From: Clostridia bacterium
GTDB taxonomy: Bacteria > Bacillota > Clostridia > Oscillospirales > SIG627
Assembly (NCBI GenBank): GCA_017408325.1
Contig: JAFQUW010000005.1
Location: 1-17,559 of the forward strand
Length of the DNA stretch: 17,559 nt
Reading direction: 5' to 3'
Within the stretch, counting starts at the first letter, position 1, and the number at the start of each line of letters is the position of its first letter. Under the pieces are notes generated by a model, which saw only the letters and a list, made by a program, of their open reading frames with translations, searched no databases and was not told the origin of the DNA. The translations under genes were made by a program, and so were the position numbers. Of this stretch, positions 1 through 7,646 are shown piece after piece.

Positions 1-422
1 GAGATGATCGCGTTGGTCATATTCTCGGGGATCTCGTCAAAGGAGACCCAGATGCGGTTTTCGGTACCCGACAGGCGGTCTTCTTCCATCTCGACCCAGT
101 TCTGTTCCCCCGTCTTCTCGTCGGTCTCGCGATAATAGAGCGAGGTGGTGAGGTTCGAATTGAGCTTTAAGTCGTCGATGTCGAAGGTCGGGTCGATGTA
201 ACTTTTAATATACATTGCAAACGCGCCCGCCATGATCGCGCCCGTCACGATGCAGATCAGAAGAAACGTCAAAAAGACGTTGAGAAAGACGCTCAAAATC
301 TTCCAGGCGACCTTCGTGGAACCGCCCGCAACGGCGGCCGAGGTCTTGGCGACTTTCTTGAGCGTATCTTTTTTTGCGGCAGGGGCAGACGGAGTCTGCT
401 TGCCCGATTGATTTCGGTTCAT
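1..422 (-). CDS. Class A penicillin-binding protein, N-terminal part (runs off the window)
   Basis: The first 140 codons of a membrane-anchored protein are visible. A basic, Ala/Lys-rich cytosolic tail (residues 1-40) leads into one hydrophobic anchor (about 41-70) and then an extracytoplasmic segment that reaches a stretch like 'SFDEIPENMTNAI' at about 127-139. That segment resembles the lead-in to the glycosyltransferase (GT51) domain of bifunctional PBP1a-type enzymes, where the family has a '...DIPEYLKDAFIAIED' motif; the catalytic Glu lies beyond the edge. Such enzymes polymerise and cross-link peptidoglycan outside the membrane. The ATG at 422-420 follows an AGGAAAG ribosome site about 9 nt upstream, which itself overlaps the dnaE stop codon. 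The gene is 15 nt downstream of dnaE on the same strand with no terminator between, so the two are probably cotranscribed. The family call rests on topology and this one motif region because the catalytic domains are not in view. Confidence 0.72.
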   Translation of the reverse strand, partial: MNRNQSGKQTPSAPAAKKDTLKKVAKTSAAVAGGSTKVAWKILSVFLNVFLTFLLICIVTGAIMAGAFAMYIKSYIDPTFDIDDLKLNSNLTTSLYYRETDEKTGEQNWVEMEEDRLSGTENRIWVSFDEIPENMTNAII

Positions 423-437
423 TGAATTCCCACTTTC

Positions 438-3400
438 CTATTTTTCCACAAGCTGCACGTTCTCCTCGCCCAGGATCTGACAAAGCTGATCCAGAACGAG
501 AGGAGTCGGCGAGCATTCGCAATTCTTCGCCTGACAAAGTTTCCCCGTATCTTTGTAATAGAAAATGACGGGAGTATCACCGCTGAAGATGGAAAGAAGT
601 GCTATGACTCTGTTTTCTATTGTACCTTCTTTTTGTAAAAATCGCAAGTACAACTTTTTCGTTTTCGCGCCCGTCTCTTGCGGCGCGTCTGCCGAGGACG
701 GCACCGTCGGTTTCACAGTAGGCGTCGGGGGTCTCTCGTTTTGTATCCGACGTGAAAACGCGGGGCTTGCCGCCTCGGCAGGCGTGAACACCTCACGCGC
801 GAGGAAGGCACGGTTCGCCTCCTCTCCGTCGGACTCTTCCATCCGACCGCGCACGACGAGCACGGCGTCCTTTTCCAGTTTCGGCGCGCAGGCGGAAAAG
901 ACCTTCGGGAAAATGAGCGTCTTGACGCTCCCCGTCAGATCCTCCAGCGTCATCTCCGCCATATTCTGCCCCGCTTTCGTGCGGCGGACGCGCACGGAAT
1001 GCACCGCGACGCACAGCGTCAGATCTTTCTCCGACGAGACGTCCTCCAGGTCACAGACGCGCACGGCGCCCACGCTTTTGGCGAGCGTCTCGTAGACACT
1101 CAAGGGATGCGCGGAGAGATAGATGCCGCAGGCCTCCTTTTCCATTGCGAGAAGGTCGCTTTGCGAAAACTCCTTTAGATCGGGGTAAGTTAAGTCCATT
1201 GCGCTGACCTCCCCCTCTTCTCCGCCCATCTGGGAAAAGAGGTCCATTTGTCCCGCGAGGTTTCGGTGGGCAAGTCCCGTCGCGTGCGACAGGGCACTCT
1301 CCAACACGGCAAGCATCTGGCTTCTCGGACGCGAGAAGCAGTCGAGCGCACCCGCGCCGATGAGACTTTCGATCATCTTGCGCGAGGCAGAGCGCGAGGC
1401 CATTCGGGTCAAAAAGTTTGCGTAATCGGAAAAAGGGCGGCCTTTTCGTTCCTCCAAAATGCTGCGGCAGAAGCCCTCGCCGACGTTTTTGATGTCGGAG
1501 AGCGAAAAACGCACGGCATCCCCTTCCACGGTGAAATGCACGCCGCTGCGGTTGACGTCGGGCGGCAAAAGGGCGATGCCCAGTCTCGCGCACTCCGCTT
1601 TGTAAAGCGGCGTCTTTCCGCCCTCGGCGTAGTGGGAGAAGAGCGCGGCCATGTATTCCACGGGGTAGTGGCACTTGAGATACGCAGTCTGATACGTCAG
1701 GTGGGCGTAGGCCGCCGCGTGGGATTTGTTGAACGCGTAACTCGCAAAACTCGCGATGTCTTCAAAAATGCGTTCGGCCGTCGCGCGGGACAGCCCCGAA
1801 ACGCGCTCCGCGCCTTGTAAAAACGCCTCTTTTTCCTGCATCAGGACGTCCTTTTTCTTCTTTGAGATCGCGCGGCGCACGATGTCCGCGCGGCCGTAGG
1901 AGTAGCCCGCGAGCGTGCGGAAGATCTCCATGACCTGCTCCTGATAGATGATGCAACCGTCGGTCGAGGAGAGGATGGGAACGAGTTTGTCGGTCAGGTA
2001 CGCAACCTTCTTCGGGTCACGGCGGCAGGCAAGGTAGCGCGGAATGGATTCCATCGGGCCGGGACGGTACAGGGCGATCGCCGTGGCGATGTCCTCGATG
2101 CTGTGCGGTTTCATCTGCGTACACAGACGCGTCATACCCGCACTCTCCACCTGAAAAAGCCCGACGGTGTGTCCGCGCGAAAGCATTTCAAAGGTCTCTC
2201 TGTCGTCCTCGGGAATCTCCGAGAGACGAAACGCGGGGTCTTTTTTGCGTGCCATCTCGGCGGCGTCGCGCAAAATGGTCAGGTATTTCAAGCCGAGGAA
2301 GTCCATCTTGAGAAGTCCGAGCGAGGCGATGGTATCCATCGAAAACTGCGTGACGACGCTCCCCGCATTGACTGCGAGGGGAACGTAGTCGGAGACGGGA
2401 CGGTCGCAGATGACGACCGCCGCGGCATGTACGCTCGGGTGGCGCGGCATTCCTTCGACCGTGCGGGCGATGGAGATGAGCCGTGCCACGCTCGCTTCGC
2501 GTGCGATCAGTTCGTTTAATTGCGGCGAGGCTTTCACCGCCTCGTCAATGGTGACGTCGTAGGCCTTCGGGATGAGGGCCGCCACGCGGTCGACCTCCGC
2601 ATAAGGCAATCCGAGCACGCGCCCGACGTCGCGCAGGGCGGCACGCGTTTTCATCAGGGAGAAGGTGACGATCTGCGCCACGTGATCCTCCCCGTATTTT
2701 TCGACGACGTAACGGATGACCTCGTCGCGCCGTTCGTCGCAAAAGTCAATGTCAAAGTCGGGCATCGAGACGCGTTCCGGATTCAAAAAACGCTCGAAGA
2801 GAAGCCCGTATCGGATCGGGTCGAGTCCCGTGATGCCGACGAGGAAAGCCGCCAGACTTCCCGCGCCGCTTCCGCGCCCCGGGCCGACGGGGATGTCGCG
2901 GCTTTTGGCGAAGCGCACGAAATCCGCCACGATGAGAAAATAGGTGTCAAAGCCCATGGAATGGATCACGGAAAGTTCGTAGTCGAGTCGCACACGGTAC
3001 TCTTCTTCGGGCGCGGTCAGTGCGCCTGCGGCACGTTTGCTTGCCAGTCCCTCTTCGGCGAGGTGGCGCAGATAACTTTCGGCGTCATAGCCCGCGGGCA
3101 CGTCAAAATCGGGCAGGATCAAGCCCTGCTCAAAAAATTCCACGTTGCACCGTTCGGCGATCCGCACGGTGTTCTCCAGTGCCTCCGGATACTCGGGGAA
3201 CAGTTCCGCCATCTCCTCGGCACTCTTCAAATAAAACTCGTCCTTCTCAAAACCCAGGGGTCGTCCCTCGGAGAGAAGCGTGCCGAGTTGGATGCACATC
3301 AAAGTCGCCTGTGCGTCGGCGTCTTTTTTCTCCACGTAGTGCGCGTCGTTGGTGCAGACGAGCGGGATGCCCAGCCGCTCCGAGAGCGTGACGAGTCCGA

Positions 3401-3962
3401 TGTTCGCCTGCAGTTCGCGTGCGTCGCGGTGGTCCTGCATCTCCAAGAAGAAGTTGCCTTCCCCGAAGATGGAAAGCATGCGGCGTGCCTCCTCCTCTGC
3501 CTTGGCGTATTCCTTGCCCAAAAGAAGCGAGGGGATGCGCCCGTTGATGCAGGCGGAGAGGCAGATGAGCCCCTCGTGGTACTCCTCCAACAGCTCGTAG
3601 TCGACGCGCGGCTTGTTGTAAAAGCCCTCCGTGTAGGCACGGGAGACGAGTTTGACGAGATTCTTCCAGCCGGTCAGATTTTCACAAAGGAGGACCAGGT
3701 GGTTCGGGCTCTTGTCCTGTGCAAAGTCGCGGTCGTGGCGACTGCGCGGAGCCAGATACACTTCACAGCCGAGGATCGGGTGCACGCCCTCGCGCTTTGC
3801 CGCGCGGTAGAAGTCCATCGCACCGTAGAGCACGCCGTGGTCGGTCATCGCCACGGCCGTCTGGCCGAGCTCTTTGACGCGCGAAAACAGCCGATCGATG
3901 CGACAGGCACCGTCGAGCAGGCTGTATTCGGTGTGCACGTGCAGATGAACGAATCCCGACAT
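438..3962 (-). CDS. dnaE: DNA polymerase III subunit alpha (DnaE)
   Basis: This 1174-residue C-family polymerase is near full family length and replicates DNA in the cytoplasm. The N-terminal PHP domain (about 1-275) opens with an HLHVHT motif and keeps all the usual metal-ligand positions: H8, H10, D17, H42 (TDHG), E67, H88, C138, D206 and H208. The palm has GPGRGSGAGSL at 360-370 and the catalytic acids D402 and D404 (PDFDIDF), with a third, D554, in LKMDFLG. A QMDLF pentapeptide at 905-909 matches the beta-clamp binding motif. An OB-fold region follows at roughly 970-1060, then a low-complexity Pro/Thr linker and a small C-terminal domain. I chose ATG 3962 because AGGAGA lies 6-7 nt upstream and homology begins there; an in-frame extension back to 4082 would cross the promoter. 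As usual for dnaE (unlike polC) there is no DnaQ-type exonuclease insertion. Confidence 0.97.
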   Translation of the reverse strand: MSGFVHLHVHTEYSLLDGACRIDRLFSRVKELGQTAVAMTDHGVLYGAMDFYRAAKREGVHPILGCEVYLAPRSRHDRDFAQDKSPNHLVLLCENLTGWKNLVKLVSRAYTEGFYNKPRVDYELLEEYHEGLICLSACINGRIPSLLLGKEYAKAEEEARRMLSIFGEGNFFLEMQDHRDARELQANIGLVTLSERLGIPLVCTNDAHYVEKKDADAQATLMCIQLGTLLSEGRPLGFEKDEFYLKSAEEMAELFPEYPEALENTVRIAERCNVEFFEQGLILPDFDVPAGYDAESYLRHLAEEGLASKRAAGALTAPEEEYRVRLDYELSVIHSMGFDTYFLIVADFVRFAKSRDIPVGPGRGSGAGSLAAFLVGITGLDPIRYGLLFERFLNPERVSMPDFDIDFCDERRDEVIRYVVEKYGEDHVAQIVTFSLMKTRAALRDVGRVLGLPYAEVDRVAALIPKAYDVTIDEAVKASPQLNELIAREASVARLISIARTVEGMPRHPSVHAAAVVICDRPVSDYVPLAVNAGSVVTQFSMDTIASLGLLKMDFLGLKYLTILRDAAEMARKKDPAFRLSEIPEDDRETFEMLSRGHTVGLFQVESAGMTRLCTQMKPHSIEDIATAIALYRPGPMESIPRYLACRRDPKKVAYLTDKLVPILSSTDGCIIYQEQVMEIFRTLAGYSYGRADIVRRAISKKKKDVLMQEKEAFLQGAERVSGLSRATAERIFEDIASFASYAFNKSHAAAYAHLTYQTAYLKCHYPVEYMAALFSHYAEGGKTPLYKAECARLGIALLPPDVNRSGVHFTVEGDAVRFSLSDIKNVGEGFCRSILEERKGRPFSDYANFLTRMASRSASRKMIESLIGAGALDCFSRPRSQMLAVLESALSHATGLAHRNLAGQMDLFSQMGGEEGEVSAMDLTYPDLKEFSQSDLLAMEKEACGIYLSAHPLSVYETLAKSVGAVRVCDLEDVSSEKDLTLCVAVHSVRVRRTKAGQNMAEMTLEDLTGSVKTLIFPKVFSACAPKLEKDAVLVVRGRMEESDGEEANRAFLAREVFTPAEAASPAFSRRIQNERPPTPTVKPTVPSSADAPQETGAKTKKLYLRFLQKEGTIENRVIALLSIFSGDTPVIFYYKDTGKLCQAKNCECSPTPLVLDQLCQILGEENVQLVEK

Positions 3963-4001
3963 CTCTTTCTCCTTTTTCAAAAAAGATACTTTTCCACCTT
4001 C

Positions 4002-4030
4002 AGTATACCACACACGCGCGCGTTCTTCAA
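4002..4030 (-). promoter_or_regulatory. Sigma-A-type promoter for dnaE
   Basis: Read on the minus strand there is TTGAAG (4030-4025), a 17-nt spacer and TATACT (4007-4002), matching the housekeeping consensus at 4/6 and 5/6. It lies 39 nt upstream of the dnaE ATG. The spacer is almost entirely alternating pyrimidine-purine (CA and CG steps). Confidence 0.75.
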
Positions 4031-4038
4031 GCACACAC

Positions 4039-4067
4039 TTGCAAAAAGCGGCGTCTTTCATTATAAT
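4039..4067 (+). promoter_or_regulatory. Sigma-A-type promoter for the AEC transporter gene
   Basis: TTGCAA (4039-4044), a 17-nt spacer and a perfect TATAAT (4062-4067) precede the gene that starts at 4106. The -35 box is only 8 bp from the oppositely oriented -35 box of dnaE, so the two promoters are back to back and may compete for RNA polymerase or share regulators. Confidence 0.8.
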
Positions 4068-4105
4068 AGACAGCGTCAACAACTCACGGAAAGGCCTCCC
4101 GTTTT

Positions 4106-5080
4106 ATGCTCGATTTTCAGCCCATCACCGTCATCGAGAAGATCGCCATGCTCTTCTTGGTGCTGCTCTGCGGCCTTTACGCCGCACGCCGCGGCTTTTT
4201 TAACGAAAAAACACCGCGCGCCCTCTCGCTCTTCCTCGTCAACGTGACCCAGCCTGCGCTGATCGTGGCAAGTTTTGACATGGAGTATTCCGAAGAGAAA
4301 CTCTCCACGGGACTGTTCATCGTCGCCGCTTCCGTGGTCATCCACGCCGCGGCGATCGTCCTCGCGCGTCTCTTTTTCTATAAGACCCGCGACGCGGATC
4401 AAAACCGCGTGTACCGCTACGCGCTCATCTTCTGCAACTGCTCGTTTCTCGGTTTCCCCGTGCTCGACGCGATCTTCGGCAAAGGCGTCGGCGTCTTCTA
4501 CGGCACCTTTTACTGCATCGTCTTCAACGTCTTAAACTTCACCTACGGCATCCACCTTCTGCGCCGAGGCCGCGGCGAAAAACCGAAGTGGTACCGCGCG
4601 ATCTTAAACCCCGGCGTGCTCTCCACCCTCATCGGCGTCGTGCTCTACCTTCTTCGCCTGCGTCTGTCGGATCTGCCCGGTGAGGGCTTTGACGTCGTCG
4701 GACGCGTGCTCTTCTCCACCCTCTCGATGGTGGGCGATCTCACCTTCCCGCTCTCGATGGTCATCGTCGGTGCGCTGATCGCCTCGATGCGCCCGAAGGA
4801 ACTCTTTTTGCGCCCGAGTCTGTACCTGTTCTGCTTGGTCAAGAACCTCGGAATGCCCCTTTTGACCCTCGGCGGCTGTCTTCTTTTGGGGATTCGCGGC
4901 GAGATCGGCCTGCTCTGCGTGACGATGAGCGCCGTTCCGACCGCCGCCTCCTGCGCGATCTTTGCCGAAACCTATCACTCCGATTCCGCGCATGCCGCGC
5001 GTCTCGTGGGGCTCTCCACCCTCGTCTCGGTCGTCACCCTGCCCTGCATGGTGCTCCTCGCAAACGCCGCGCTCTGTTAA
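4106..5080 (+). CDS. AEC (auxin efflux carrier) family permease
   Basis: A 324-residue, strongly hydrophobic protein with about ten membrane segments in two sets, separated by a charged loop near residues 150-165 (RRGRGEKPK). Family-typical features are an N-terminal 'GLYAARRGFFNEK...LSLFLVNVTQPALI' stretch, a 'CNCSFLGFPV' segment, and a repeated 'NLGMPLLTL' element in the second half. AEC proteins transport small organic anions or amino-acid-like compounds; relatives in bacteria include malate and malonate carriers. The substrate cannot be read from the sequence. The gene stands alone, divergent from dnaE, with its own promoter and a strong terminator 15 nt after the stop. Its ribosome site (GGAAAGG, about 11 nt before ATG) is weak. 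There is no sign of truncation. Confidence 0.88.
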   Translation: MLDFQPITVIEKIAMLFLVLLCGLYAARRGFFNEKTPRALSLFLVNVTQPALIVASFDMEYSEEKLSTGLFIVAASVVIHAAAIVLARLFFYKTRDADQNRVYRYALIFCNCSFLGFPVLDAIFGKGVGVFYGTFYCIVFNVLNFTYGIHLLRRGRGEKPKWYRAILNPGVLSTLIGVVLYLLRLRLSDLPGEGFDVVGRVLFSTLSMVGDLTFPLSMVIVGALIASMRPKELFLRPSLYLFCLVKNLGMPLLTLGGCLLLGIRGEIGLLCVTMSAVPTAASCAIFAETYHSDSAHAARLVGLSTLVSVVTLPCMVLLANAALC

Positions 5081-5095
5081 GCCACGTACAGATCA

Positions 5096-5128
5096 AAAAT
5101 CCCCTCGCTTTTCGTGCGAGGGGATTTT
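5096..5128. terminator. Bidirectional intrinsic terminator between convergent genes
   Basis: A perfect 13-bp stem (AAAATCCCCTCGC pairing with GCGAGGGGATTTT) encloses a 7-nt loop. A-runs and T-runs flank it on both sides, so it can terminate the AEC gene (plus strand) and the secreted-protein gene ending at 5139 (minus strand). Confidence 0.93.
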
Positions 5129-5138
5129 GTTTGATTCG

Positions 5139-5915
5139 TTAGGCGGTGCTTTGGACGATCCCGATATCCTCCGTTTTGTCGCTTTCGTCCTCTTCTTTTT
5201 GGTCTTTTTTGTTCCCTTGATAGGCGTCGAGGTTTGAGAGGATCGAGAGGATCTTCTCGGAGTGGTCCTCACTCGGGACGAATTCTTCGCCCCCGAAGGC
5301 GAAAAGCTCCTCCTCGGTGACGTCCACGTCGTAGCGGCAACGCTTGTCCTCGTGCTTGTCCGGATACGGGATCGGATCCGCGCAGGCGGCGACGAGTTCT
5401 TGATAAAGCGGGATCTCTTGAATCTCTTCGAGGATCCACTCTTGCGAGTTTTCTTTTTTTGCGGCAACGACGGGGTGGTCAAACGGTCCTTCCAGGGCCA
5501 ACGTGCCGTCACGGCAGGTCATGACAAAAAATACACAGACGTCTCCCGGCAAGGGGAGGAAATCGTCTTTTCCGCAAAGGACCAACAGGTTTTCCTCCAC
5601 GGAGTATCCGCCCTTACGTCGGACTTGTACCGACTGCGCCGTATCCAGCGTGCCCTTGATGTTTTCCAAGACCCGCACGCGGTAAAACGTATCGACGTGG
5701 TACAGCTCCCCCGCGCGGCTCCCCTCGAGCTCTTCGACGACACCGACGAACACGTAGTCGGAGAAACCGGCAAGCGCGCGCGGATCGTCCACGTCTAAAT
5801 TCCAGCAATCCTCTTGTAAGACAACCGAAGGCGCACTTGCACAGGAACAACATAAAACGCCGATACAAAGCGCGAGCAACAAAAATGCCATGAACACGAT
5901 CAAGATTCGTTTCAT
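5139..5915 (-). CDS. Secreted or lipid-anchored protein of unknown function
   Basis: 258 residues. An N-terminal hydrophobic signal segment (about 3-22) ends in a cysteine cluster (CCSC, residues 22-25). One of these could be lipidated, but the lipobox is not canonical, so anchorage is uncertain. The exported part has a beta-rich region (about 50-150) with the flow 'YVFVGVVEEL...YRVRVLENIKG...LPLPGDVCVFF', a pattern seen in many uncharacterised Firmicutes lipoproteins. I assign no function to it. The C-terminal third is very acidic and ends in a Lys/Glu/Asp-rich tail (KKDQKEEDESDKTED). Start choice: an ATG at 5924 also exists, but the only Shine-Dalgarno (GAGGA) touches that ATG directly and sits 9 nt before the ATG at 5915, so 5915 is preferred. 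The gene has its own promoter and shares the terminator at 5096-5128. Confidence 0.8.
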   Translation of the reverse strand: MKRILIVFMAFLLLALCIGVLCCSCASAPSVVLQEDCWNLDVDDPRALAGFSDYVFVGVVEELEGSRAGELYHVDTFYRVRVLENIKGTLDTAQSVQVRRKGGYSVEENLLVLCGKDDFLPLPGDVCVFFVMTCRDGTLALEGPFDHPVVAAKKENSQEWILEEIQEIPLYQELVAACADPIPYPDKHEDKRCRYDVDVTEEELFAFGGEEFVPSEDHSEKILSILSNLDAYQGNKKDQKEEDESDKTEDIGIVQSTA

Positions 5916-5958
5916 CTTTTTCATTCCTCACAAAAAGTATGAGCACTTGTCTGCTTGT

Positions 5959-5987
5959 ATACTAACATCTTTTGTGTGATTTGTCAA
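5959..5987 (-). promoter_or_regulatory. Probable promoter for the secreted-protein gene
   Basis: On the minus strand a perfect TTGACA (5987-5982) is followed after 17 nt by TAGTAT (5964-5959), a 4/6 match to TATAAT. It lies about 43 nt upstream of the chosen start at 5915. The surrounding DNA is clearly AT-rich, unlike the genes nearby. Confidence 0.6.
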
Positions 5988-6240
5988 ATATTTACCGTAT
6001 TCAAACTTATTTTTTCATCATTTAATCAAAAACCGCCCATGAAGATGATGTTCTCAGCGAAGAATTTGAGGAGGGATTCCTCTTCCTTTGAAAGCCAACA
6101 TGGCATTCGTGCCTGCGAATTTACAAAAACTCGCGCAATAGAAAAAGAGAAGATTCGCTGATCGCAAGTCTTCTCTTTTTGTGTCCTCTTTTTCCGCTTC
6201 GGCATACCCTGTCAGCAAGGAAGAAACGGGAGGTGGATGA
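5988..6240. other. Gene-poor AT-rich spacer upstream of dpaA
   Basis: With the promoter to its left this forms a gap of about 325 bases without a recognised gene. Its contents are the hairpin at 6142-6180, a possible 26-codon minus-strand reading frame at 6026-6106 without a good ribosome site, and the dpaA ribosome site (GGGAGG, 6228-6233). A CATACCCT element at 6203-6210 resembles the -10 of mother-cell sigma factors (sigma-E or sigma-K), but no matching -35 is visible. No strong sigma-A promoter reads toward dpaA. Confidence 0.5.
6142..6180. terminator. Orphan hairpin, terminator-like on both strands
   Basis: A perfect 12-bp stem (AAAAAGAGAAGA with TCTTCTCTTTTT) encloses a 15-nt loop and ends in T-runs on either strand. 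No gene ends just before it on either strand. It may insulate dpaAB from stray upstream transcription, end an unseen small RNA, or act as a leader attenuator. The stem is AT-rich apart from three G-C pairs, so terminator strength is uncertain. Confidence 0.6.
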
Positions 6241-7068
6241 ATGGAATTCGTCTTATACGGCACGGACAAGCGGATGGAATACCTCGCACTGCGCTTAAAG
6301 CGCGCCGGACACCGCGTGCTCACCTGGGAAGGGATCAAGTCTGCATACGCGACGAAGATCGACTCTCTTTTGGAGTTGACGGGAGCGGTGCGGCTCGTCC
6401 TGCCGCTCTCGGCGGACAGTGCGCTGAAAACGCGTGCGCTCGAGGGGCTTCCCCTCGGCAGTCTCGTCTTCGGCGGGAGTCCTCCGACGGACGAAGAGAG
6501 CACGGCACTCGCGGCCAAAAAAGCGATCACGTGGATCGACCTCGCCGAAGACGACGACTACTGTCGGGCAAACGCCGTGCCGACCGCCGAAGGGGCCCTG
6601 CACAAGTTCTTGGAATGCACGCCAACCTGCGCCGCGGAATCCACCGCGGTCATTTTCGGCAGCGGGCGCGTCGCCGAGGCGACGATCGACCTCTTTTCCC
6701 GCGTCGGGATCGACCAACTCGTCTGTGCCAGAAACGAGAAAGCGCGCCGCGCCCTGCGCCGCGCGGGACACCGCACCTGTCCGCTTCCCGTTCCGGAGAA
6801 AAAGCGCGCGCGCCTCTCTTCTGCCTCCGCCCTCATCAACACCGTCCCGAAAGCGGGCATCGTCGACGCCGAGGTGATCGCCTCCCTGCCGCGCGGCACG
6901 CCGATCTTGGAACTTGCTTCCGGCAAGGAAAACATCGACCTCTCCGCGGCCGAGGCGCGGGGCTGTCCCGTCTTTTTCCTGCCGGCTCTCCCCGGAAAGA
7001 TCGCGCCGAAAAGCGCGGCAGACGCCCTTTTTTCCGCCATTACGAAACCAAAGGATGTGCGAACTTGA
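6241..7068 (+). CDS. dpaA: Dipicolinate synthase subunit A (DpaA / SpoVFA)
   Basis: 275 residues, slightly shorter than the roughly 297 of the Bacillus protein. With DpaB it oxidises the dihydrodipicolinate branch of lysine synthesis to dipicolinic acid in the mother cell; the product is then loaded as a calcium chelate into the spore core. Visible family marks are the N-terminal 'GTDKRMEYLALRL', the conserved 'NAVPTAEGAL' at 111-120, a Rossmann nucleotide loop 'VIFGSGRVAEA' at 137-147, and 'LPGKIAPKSAA' at 250-260. The ATG at 6241 sits 7 nt after GGGAGG; another ATG four bases earlier is out of frame and too close. It overlaps dpaB by 4 nt. The lysine-pathway genes that accompany it in Bacillus (asd, dapG, dapA) are not adjacent here. 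Confidence 0.95.
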   Translation: MEFVLYGTDKRMEYLALRLKRAGHRVLTWEGIKSAYATKIDSLLELTGAVRLVLPLSADSALKTRALEGLPLGSLVFGGSPPTDEESTALAAKKAITWIDLAEDDDYCRANAVPTAEGALHKFLECTPTCAAESTAVIFGSGRVAEATIDLFSRVGIDQLVCARNEKARRALRRAGHRTCPLPVPEKKRARLSSASALINTVPKAGIVDAEVIASLPRGTPILELASGKENIDLSAAEARGCPVFFLPALPGKIAPKSAADALFSAITKPKDVRT

Positions 7069-7646
7069 AACCTGTCATCGGACTTGCCCTCACGGGCAGT
7101 TTTTGCACCATCGGCGAGGTGCTTTCCGTCGCCGAAACACTCACCGACACCTATTCGGTCGTCCCCATCGTCTCCTACCACGTCGCCGAACTTGAGACCC
7201 GATTCTTTCCGAAAGGCGAGATCCTGCGCCGACTCAGGGAGATCACCGGAAACGAGGTGATCCGAACCTTGCCGCAGGCAGAGCCGATCGGCCCCAAAAA
7301 GCTTCTCGACCTTCTCGTCATTGCCCCCGCGACGGGCAACACTCTCTCCAAGATCGCGCTGGGCATCACGGACACGCCCGTCACCCTTGCCGCAAAGGCA
7401 CACCTACGCAACCGCCGTCCGCTTCTGCTCGCACCTGCCACAAACGACGCGCTTGCCGCGAGTGCGAAGAGCATCGGGCTGTTGTTGAACGCCAAACACC
7501 TCTTTTTCGTGCCCTTCTCGCAGGACGACCCGACGGGAAAAGAGACCTCCCTCGTCGCCGACTTCTCCCTTCTCCCGAAAGCGATCGAAGCCGCACTGGA
7601 AAACCGACAGCTTCAGCCGATGCTGACAGAAAAAAACAGCCTTTGA
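7065..7646 (+). CDS. dpaB: Dipicolinate synthase subunit B (DpaB / SpoVFB)
   Basis: 193 residues in the flavoprotein-like (UbiX/Dfp) fold family, matching the roughly 200 of Bacillus SpoVFB. Recognisable blocks are 'GLALTGSFCTIGEV' near the N-terminus, 'APATGNTLSKIALGITDTPV', 'AAKAHLRNRRPLLL', 'TNDAL', and 'FVPFSQDDP'. The start is a TTG (7065-7067) that overlaps the dpaA stop (TTGA). No ATG or GTG in this frame fits, homology begins exactly here, and AAGGA lies 9 nt upstream, so translation is probably coupled to dpaA. An open frame extending back to 6237 only shadows dpaA. The stop codon lies partly in the loop of the terminator that follows. Confidence 0.95.
   Translation: MKPVIGLALTGSFCTIGEVLSVAETLTDTYSVVPIVSYHVAELETRFFPKGEILRRLREITGNEVIRTLPQAEPIGPKKLLDLLVIAPATGNTLSKIALGITDTPVTLAAKAHLRNRRPLLLAPATNDALAASAKSIGLLLNAKHLFFVPFSQDDPTGKETSLVADFSLLPKAIEAALENRQLQPMLTEKNSL

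Noticed and set aside
3963..4082. 40-residue N-terminal extension of DnaE
   Set aside because: It would be translated across the dnaE -10 and -35 boxes; a good ribosome site precedes the ATG at 3962.
2520..4247. 575-codon plus-strand open frame opposite dnaE
   Set aside because: It is antisense to conserved DnaE motifs and extends through both promoters; its translation has no recognisable domain and is a by-product of GC-rich codon use.
6237..7064. N-terminal extension of dpaB back to 6237
   Set aside because: It reads the dpaA sequence in another frame; dpaB homology starts exactly at the TTG at 7065.
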